Source of the DNA: Chara braunii
Taxonomy: Eukaryota > Streptophyta > Charophyceae > Charales > Characeae
Assembly: GCA_003427395.1 (NCBI GenBank)
Contig: BFEA01001030.1
Span: 180,070 to 202,253 of the forward strand
Direction: 5' to 3'
DNA: 22,184 bases
This document shows, piece after piece, positions 16,868 to 22,184 of this stretch; position 1 is the first letter of the stretch; each line of letters opens with the position of its first letter. A program made the translations under genes and the position numbers. The notes below the pieces were generated by a model. That model saw nothing but the letters and a program-made list of their open reading frames with translations. It made no database searches and was not told where the DNA came from.

Positions 16868-17705
16868 GTCAGCGACTACGACGCGAGTTTGGTGAGGGAG
16901 GCGGAGGTTTACATCTTGTCGCAGACAGGGTTCGATGTGGCGAGCCCCGAGTACAAGACCGCATGTGCGCAGTTGCGCGACTTTTACACGCGGAGGGGGA
17001 CCATTGCGTGGGGGGGAGGGACGGAGACAGAGAGGCACAGAGGTGCACCGACGATGTGAAGACGTATGAGGTTGGTGTTGGTGGTCAAAGTGGGGACAGT
17101 GCGCCCGGCAGTTGCAGGGCATCGCTCTTCGTGTCATGTACATGTGGACGTGCTCCTCTCCTGCGGAGAGGAATTGGGCCGTCCACGAGGTTGTACAAAC
17201 GAAGAAGCGTAACCGACTTGAGTTTGAGAAGGTTGCGAAGTTGGTTGAGATCCCAGCCAACGTTTGCCTTCTCTCTCATCAGCGGGCAGGCCGCGGGTTT
17301 GCGCTGCCGTGGACTCTAGATAAGTCCTTGTTGGACGTGGAGGCTGGCATTGGGACTCACCCCTCGTGGAAGGGGATGGATGATAGGAGGACGCAGGAGG
17401 AGTTAGAGTGTCAGAGCCGTTCGTGGCAGCGAGACCCGTGTGGGTCGAGAGCTCCTCCGGGTGAGGTTGCAGTGTTTTCGGGACTCGAGCTGCCACATTG
17501 CGCCCGTACGGTCGTACCCTAGAGATGACGACAGCGATTACGAGGGTCGGGAGCAGGAGGACGAGCGGGCGGGCCCCACTGCTGCGACTACTGCCGCACA
17601 AGAGGTTGATGAGTGGAGCGACCCGAAGGACGTCCGTAGACGGAGTGGCGGGGATGACTTTTTCAGTGGAGTTGATTTGGAGGGCGAGGTGGGTTTAGCC
17701 TTTTA
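16868..17705 (+). pseudogene. hAT-type transposase C-terminus, frameshifted
   Basis: Three forward frames must be read in turn. 16868-17059 gives SDYDASLVREAEVYILSQTG and onward to FYTRRGTIAWGG. A shift at the G run near 16999-17007 leads to RDGDREAQRC...TYEVG. A second shift near 17072-17080 leads to WWSKWGQ and then IALRVMYMWTCSSPAERNWA...QTKKRNRLEFEKVAKLVEI (to 17522). A further shift near 17505 gives YPRDDDSDYE and an acidic end at 17705. The block SPAERNWA...TKKRNRL is the hAT dimerisation domain (Dimer_Tnp_hAT), which pairs transposase subunits. The BED finger and RNase H-like core with its DDE residues are absent. The foldback element at 16490-16830 adjoins its left end and may have truncated it. 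Confidence 0.72.
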
Positions 17706-19882
17706 GGGGGTCGTTATGGGAGCCCTGTTGAGCAACAGAGGCCTGTGTCACCTGTCCTACGGTCTACCGAGCGAGAGGGAGTGCATGGGTCTGCACCTTC
17801 GAGGGGGGCAGAGTCGGGTTGTGGTGGCCCTGTCCTTGGCCAGCAACTGCATAGATTGGTGAAGGGCCCTAGACAGCGATTAGAGAAGAGATTAGCGGGC
17901 GGTCCTTCACCGGTCCAGGGGGACGAGAGAGATAGAGAGGGGTCAACTGGTGGAGATGGTGGTGCGTTGGCGGCAGGCGGAGGCAGTGCTGAGGTTGCTG
18001 CGGCGGTTGGCGGGAACGCGCTTGGGGATTTTGTTGAGGAGGGGATGCCGGCGGGTGGCGGAGGAGGTTTCAATGAGTTCAATGACTTGGGTATGCCCCA
18101 TGGAAAGAGCGAGTCTCGGGGGGACATCAGTGTCGGCATGCAGGCCGTATTGGGACAGATCAGCGCCCTGCGCCCATAGTGTTTCTCCCCTGCCATGCGC
18201 GAAGAGTTGATGTCGTCACGGACCTCACACCCCCTGGAGAGACATCTGGAGAGAGGCTGGATAGGCTTGATAGTCGTCGAGCTTGCCTCATGGCACGAGG
18301 GGACCCCAGGACGTAGGAGTTGGCCCGTGTTGCGTTTGAGGAGCGAGAAAGACAGTTGGGGACATTCACGCCGGCCTCCGTTGACGTAGAGACAATGGTC
18401 CACATGTATCCTCCTACAGGGGATCGTGATGGGACGCAGGGGGAGGCAACTTTAGCCGATGCGTCGAGGATGGGAGGTGATGTTGAGCAGGGGTCGCACG
18501 AGACCGGGTTCGCACCCCAGAGGACTCACGTGCGGTGCCTGACCAGCCTCCTCACGACGAGCAGAGGCCCAAGGACACTTTGCATGAGGGTGCGGGCGTG
18601 CCTCTGGCCACGGGTTTGGTTGCGGGTGCCTTGCACATTTCCCCGGGTCTTGAGGAGATACAGATGGGGCAGTCAGTGGGCGTTGATGATGTTCGACCAT
18701 CTGCACAGGCAGAGAGGATAGCACCGACCACGGGGGTGGAGGATGACGTCGCGGGGGACGTTCATGTTATTGGGGTGGAGGCGCCAGTTCAGGCTGATCC
18801 GATGCACACGTTTGGGGGGCGAGATGGTGCACACGTCGATAGCAAGCTTATACCCAGAGAGGATGTGAGAGACGGGCATGACGGAGACAGACAGGAGACA
18901 CCACATACTTTGGTGGTTCGCATGGCTGTAGGGCTGGTGGTGCCACATCAGGCACCGTTTCTGGTGGATCCTGGGCGTCGTGCCAATGGCGGTGGCCCGG
19001 TCGCGGAGCGACGAGTAGGCAAGGGCACGTGCGCACCTCCGTTCCCTACTTTTGCGCCGTCACGGGAGAGGCCGCAGATTAGGTATGTGGCCACGCCTCA
19101 TGGCAGCCTCCCATTTGGATGTATGACTGCTGAGGAGTTGGAGGCGCACGGCGGGATGGATTTGACCGAGGCCAACAGGCGGTGCTTCAGGAGGCCTCCG
19201 CAGGCGGGGCGTCTGCCTCACGTGCAAGACTTGGCCCTAGCTTACCTTCAGGAGGTTCTGTCGTGGCACCCTCTCACAGCACAGCAGGGCCATCCTCACT
19301 AGCGAGCGTAGTTGCGGAAGAGAGCGGCAGTCTCACCCCGAGGTCGGCTGCCCGTAGACGGAGAGACGCTACCGACCATGCGCGGGTGTCAGAGGACAGC
19401 ATGTTGTTCGGTCGCATTGATCGACCGTGGAGTGAGACAAGACGGGTGGCGACGACGAGTGCCGCTCGGCAGCCAGGTTTGAGAGAGGTTTCCACGACCG
19501 GGAGTCGTCATGATGTTGTGACGTCGGGTTCGGCAATAGAGGCGGGGATAGTGGTGGCATGCCTGGCAGACGTGAGCGCGCAGGCGATGCCGCGGCGGGC
19601 GGAGCAGATCCGCCGTTGAGGTACGGCTTGTGAGAGGCATCTATTATTTTACAGGAGCCAGAGGTTGTTACACGAGCGAGGCAGGCTCGACACGTGCCCT
19701 TAGATCGACGCCAGGAGTGGGAGACTTCAGGGGCAGACGGTCTTCCCATGTGTCGCGATTCCCCCCGACATGTTGATCTGGCAGTCGCAGGTATACCCGG
19801 AACAGTCAGAGGCAGGAGAGTTATTATGGACGATGACCTCGACGAGCCTCCCGAGCCTTCCACTGCCGGACGCGGCGGGTAG
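17706..19882 (+). pseudogene. Long low-complexity tail following the hAT fragment
   Basis: GC-rich sequence with long open frames that hand over to each other: 17745-18179 (GSAPSRGAESGCGGPVLGQQ...), 18535-19302 (PDQPPHDEQRPKDTLHEGAG...), 19182-19619 (SRARLGPSLPSGG...TPRSAARRRRDATDHARVSE) and 19694-19882 (PLDRRQEWETSGADG...MDDDLDEPPEPS). Composition is Gly/Pro/Arg/Asp/Ser-rich, with no domain that I recognise. All are on the plus strand and continue the acidic end of the hAT fragment, so I read them as one disordered C-terminal extension broken by frameshifts. TTATTTTACAG at 19647-19657 could be a 3' splice site. An independent gene or chance open frames in GC-rich DNA are alternatives. Confidence 0.45.
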
Positions 19883-20689
19883 CGGTATAGAGGTCGAACA
19901 CGTGGCACTGGTCGCTCACACGGACATGGTTCTCATCGGTCCAGGCGGGATTCGCATGCAAATGACGATCGTTGATGGTCTACGCACTTGCGTTTACACG
20001 GCCCGGTCTCAGTGCAGTTTACTTTTTTGTCGTCCATGACAGACGTACTGTTTTGTGATCTTGTGTTATACTTTACTTTTTATTCGGTACTTTTTGCGCA
20101 GTTCAGACATGGTTTCGTTCGACACTTCGGAGATTATTTCTTTTTAGTCTATTTTTTTGTCTACTTTTCAGCGGGTACTTTTTAGACTTCATTTTAGTCG
20201 GTGTTTTTTTGGATGTTGTGGCGGGTCGTCGGCCCTATATGTCAAATGTATTTTGCTATTATCCATACTACGTTGGTTTGCGTTTTGCTTCGAGTATATC
20301 TTGTTGTTTGCAATGTTTGTGTTTCCAGACGATGGGTGTTGGATGTGCGTATATAAGAACAGTGTGTGAACTTGCATCTGTCCACATGAACGGAATGACA
20401 AGTACATATATGTGTGCATGGACAATTTCCTGTTCTCACACAAATCCCATTTCGCATTGTATGAGCACCACTAAAACCTGGCTTGTGGGGCGCGGGCGGC
20501 CGTGGGTGGTTTGGGCTTGGTTCGATTTCAACCCGCACCAAACCCAAATCCCTCGAACGCGTCAACACCCCACAAAAGCCAAACCCTCCCCATCGCGCTC
20601 TCCCCCAAAATCTGGATCAGTTTTTTTTTTCCTTTTCTTTTTTTTTCTTTTTTTTCTTCTTTTTTCTAGCAACGGTGTTCGGCCAATTG
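19883..20689. other. No gene seen; probable 3' flank of the hAT remnant
   Basis: GC content drops at about 20020 to a T-rich sequence with no open frame of note, as expected of a 3' non-coding region. A T-rich run lies at 20620-20666. GCGTATATAAGAAC at 20347-20360 is TATA-like, but no gene follows. Confidence 0.45.
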
Positions 20690-20942
20690 GGCGTGGAGGC
20701 GACGGGGTGCGGGTGGGTGGGGGGCTGTTCAATGGAGGGTGTGTTGTAGGGTGGTGTGGTCGTGTTGTAGGCGGGCCGACGAGGTGCGGGCGCTGGGGCG
20801 CCAGGGTGTTGGGGCGTTCGGGCTCCGGGGTGTGGGCGCTGGGCCGCCTGGGCGCTGGTGCGCCGGGGTGTGGGGCGGTGGGGCGGTTGGGCGGTGGGGC
20901 GCAGGGGCGCCAGGGTGTGGGGTGGTGGGGCGCTGGGGCGCT
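20690..20942 (+). repeat. G-rich minisatellite, first array
   Basis: Imperfect GGGGCGCTGGGGCGCC(T/A)GGGTGT-like units, clearest from 20785 on. Many GGGG runs at 3-7 base spacing give G-quadruplex potential on the plus strand. The long Pro-rich and Gly/Trp-rich translations are by-products. Confidence 0.88.
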
Positions 20943-21199
20943 GCAACAGAAAAATTCCCACGAGAAATAAAAGTTGAAAAAACATTCCATAGAAAAAAAT
21001 CATTCGTATTTATAAATTATCATTCCAATGTTCGTCCAATTCTCAAATTTTCAGTTTCATTTAACAAGTTCCCATCTAAATATGAGTTTTCCCTTCCAAC
21101 AACATCTATTTGTTCAAGATGGAATGAAAGTCTGGACGAGTTTATGAAATGTTTTGATAAATTTTCATTCCACTACAACAAATATCTTCTAATTTAGAT
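20943..21199. other. AT-rich island between two G-rich arrays
   Basis: About 255 bp of AT-rich sequence with recurrent CATTCCA/TTCATTCCA words (20982, 21022, 21166) and no gene. Its borders with the G-rich arrays are sharp. Confidence 0.7.
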
Positions 21200-21485
21200 T
21201 GGGCATTGGTGTGTGGGCGCTGGGGCGCTGGGGCGCCTGGGTGTGGGCGCCGGTGTGTGGGTGCCGGTGTGTGGGCGCTGGGGCGTCGGTGTGTGGGCGC
21301 TGGGACACCTGGTTGTGGGCGCTGGGGTGCTGGGGCGCTGGGGCGTCGGTGTGTGGGCTCTGGGGCGCTGGGGCGTCGGGGCGCCTGGGTGTGGGGCGCT
21401 GGGGCGCCGGTGTGTGGGCGCTGGGGCGTTGGGGCGTCGGGGCGCCTGGGTGTGGGGCGCTGGGGCGCCGGGGTGTGGCCGGTGG
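21200..21485 (+). repeat. G-rich minisatellite, second array
   Basis: Same family and orientation as 20690-20942. TGTGTGGGCGCTGGGGCG and TGGGGCGTCGGGGCGCCTGG words recur. Two nearly identical ~63-bp blocks lie at about 21363-21425 and 21426-21480. G-quadruplex potential is high. Confidence 0.93.
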
Positions 21486-21539
21486 TGGCCGTTTTTTATT
21501 TTTTTCGTATCTGAGAACGCACTCCACCACCCCGTGGCC

Positions 21540-21690
21540 CCTGGCGCGCGCGCGAACGAACAGGGGTCACATTCACAAAAAATGCACCACGCCGCGCGTA
21601 GCGCGTTTGAACGCCAATGAACGCGGCCCCGGGCCATGTGAACGCGCGCGTTTGAACGAGCGTTCGGCGTGTTCAAACGGTTGCACAGTG
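21540..21690. repeat. CpG-rich cluster of TTTGAACG words with inverted repeat
   Basis: GCGCGTTTGAACG occurs at 21601 and 21647, and TGAACGCG at 21618 and 21639. CGTTTGAAC (21649-21657) faces GTTCAAACG (21671-21679) as a perfect 9-bp inverted repeat with a 13-base spacer. A GCGCGCGCGCG run lies at 21545-21553. Function unknown. Confidence 0.75.
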
Positions 21691-22184
21691 CTCTTATCAG
21701 CGCCCCTAGCATCATCCCGGGTTGTTGTTAAAAAGAAAAAACAAAAAAAAGAGATAATGTCTGTTACCAGCTTTGTGCTTGAAGTGCCCGACACCTGATC
21801 AAGCTCTGCAAGAGGAGATTGCAGCTCAGTTACAAGGCCTCTCCAAAATCATTATGACGTGTTCATTGTTCCCAAAAAAAAAGAAAAAAAACAGCACCCC
21901 CGCAGCCGTCGCCTCGGCAACATAAGATTGCAGAAAGCTGGAGGCCTGACTGTCCAGGGACAAGGCATGATGTCTTTTCTGAGCCGTCGTTTTTTTTTTT
22001 AATGAAACAATGGCGGACACGGCATGTTTGGAGTTCCTGAAGGCACGAAAAACAGGCCTCGGTGACTGTGTCACCTGAGTTCGAACAGGCGTTTGTAACT
22101 CAGGCCGGCAGTGTTGCCAGGGCGGAGGTTTCATTAAGTCGGTTGTGTTTTTTTTTTTTTTTTTTTCGCTCGGTCGCGCCGCGC
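21691..22184. other. No gene seen to the window end
   Basis: Non-coding mixed sequence with A or T runs (21731-21750, 21877-21890, 21991-22000, 22149-22166). GAGTTCGAACAGG at 22078 resembles a tRNA B box, but no cloverleaf can be drawn around it. Confidence 0.5.

Noticed and set aside
20562-21715. Pro/His/Thr-rich minus-strand and Gly/Trp/Val-rich plus-strand frames
   Set aside because: Both come from the G-rich minisatellites.
22060-22134. Possible tRNA around GAGTTCGAACAGG
   Set aside because: No A box, acceptor stem or anticodon arm can be placed around it.

Overview
The window is nuclear DNA from a eukaryote with a repeat-rich genome. It holds one intact gene, an intronless-coding cytosolic-type HSP70 (8124-10025, +). 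Around it lie remains of mobile elements, micro- and minisatellites, and at least one piece of library-adapter sequence. The hAT-type transposase remnant, the Penelope-like reverse transcriptase remnant and the general composition remind me of the charophyte alga Chara. That identification is inference from memory of family look and is not proven here.

Left part (1-6600). Bases 90-691 repeat 2300-2901 without a difference that I could find. The first copy ends at a 38-bp inverted pair of 19-bp Tn5 mosaic ends (692-729), the junction sequence of Nextera mate-pair libraries. The first copy is therefore most likely an assembly chimera. The real locus has a repeat (2300-2860) that carries a hammerhead-ribozyme-like core (2667-2703). 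It is followed by a Penelope-like RT fragment (2864-3400) that stops before the YxDD motif, then a low-complexity linker, and then a long open frame (4138-5580) encoding a Josephin-like cysteine protease domain and two RING-like zinc fingers. Part of the upstream repeat recurs at 5981-6130, so RT and protease-RING frames are bracketed by direct repeats. They may be one retroelement carrying a ubiquitin-handling module. Two short coding exons of an unidentified gene lie at 1602-1922.

Middle part (6600-12050). Short duplications lie upstream of HSP70, together with two perfect heat-shock-element dimers (7770-7790) and a possible 5'-UTR intron. Downstream of the HSP70 stop codon the last ~100 bp of the gene is repeated about three more times in decayed form (10026-10740).

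Right part (12050-22184). It begins with a block of satellites: (AG)n, a 70-bp tandem repeat, a CCGAAT hexamer array and a ~900-bp array of the octamer CTATCCAG. A featureless stretch with a 37-base C run and a TTC array follows. Next come an inverted-repeat element beside three copies of the palindrome CGTACGCGTACG, and a frameshifted hAT transposase C-terminus with a very long low-complexity tail (16868-19882). Two G-rich minisatellites around an AT-rich island and a CpG-rich inverted repeat close the window. No rRNA, tRNA or CRISPR was seen.
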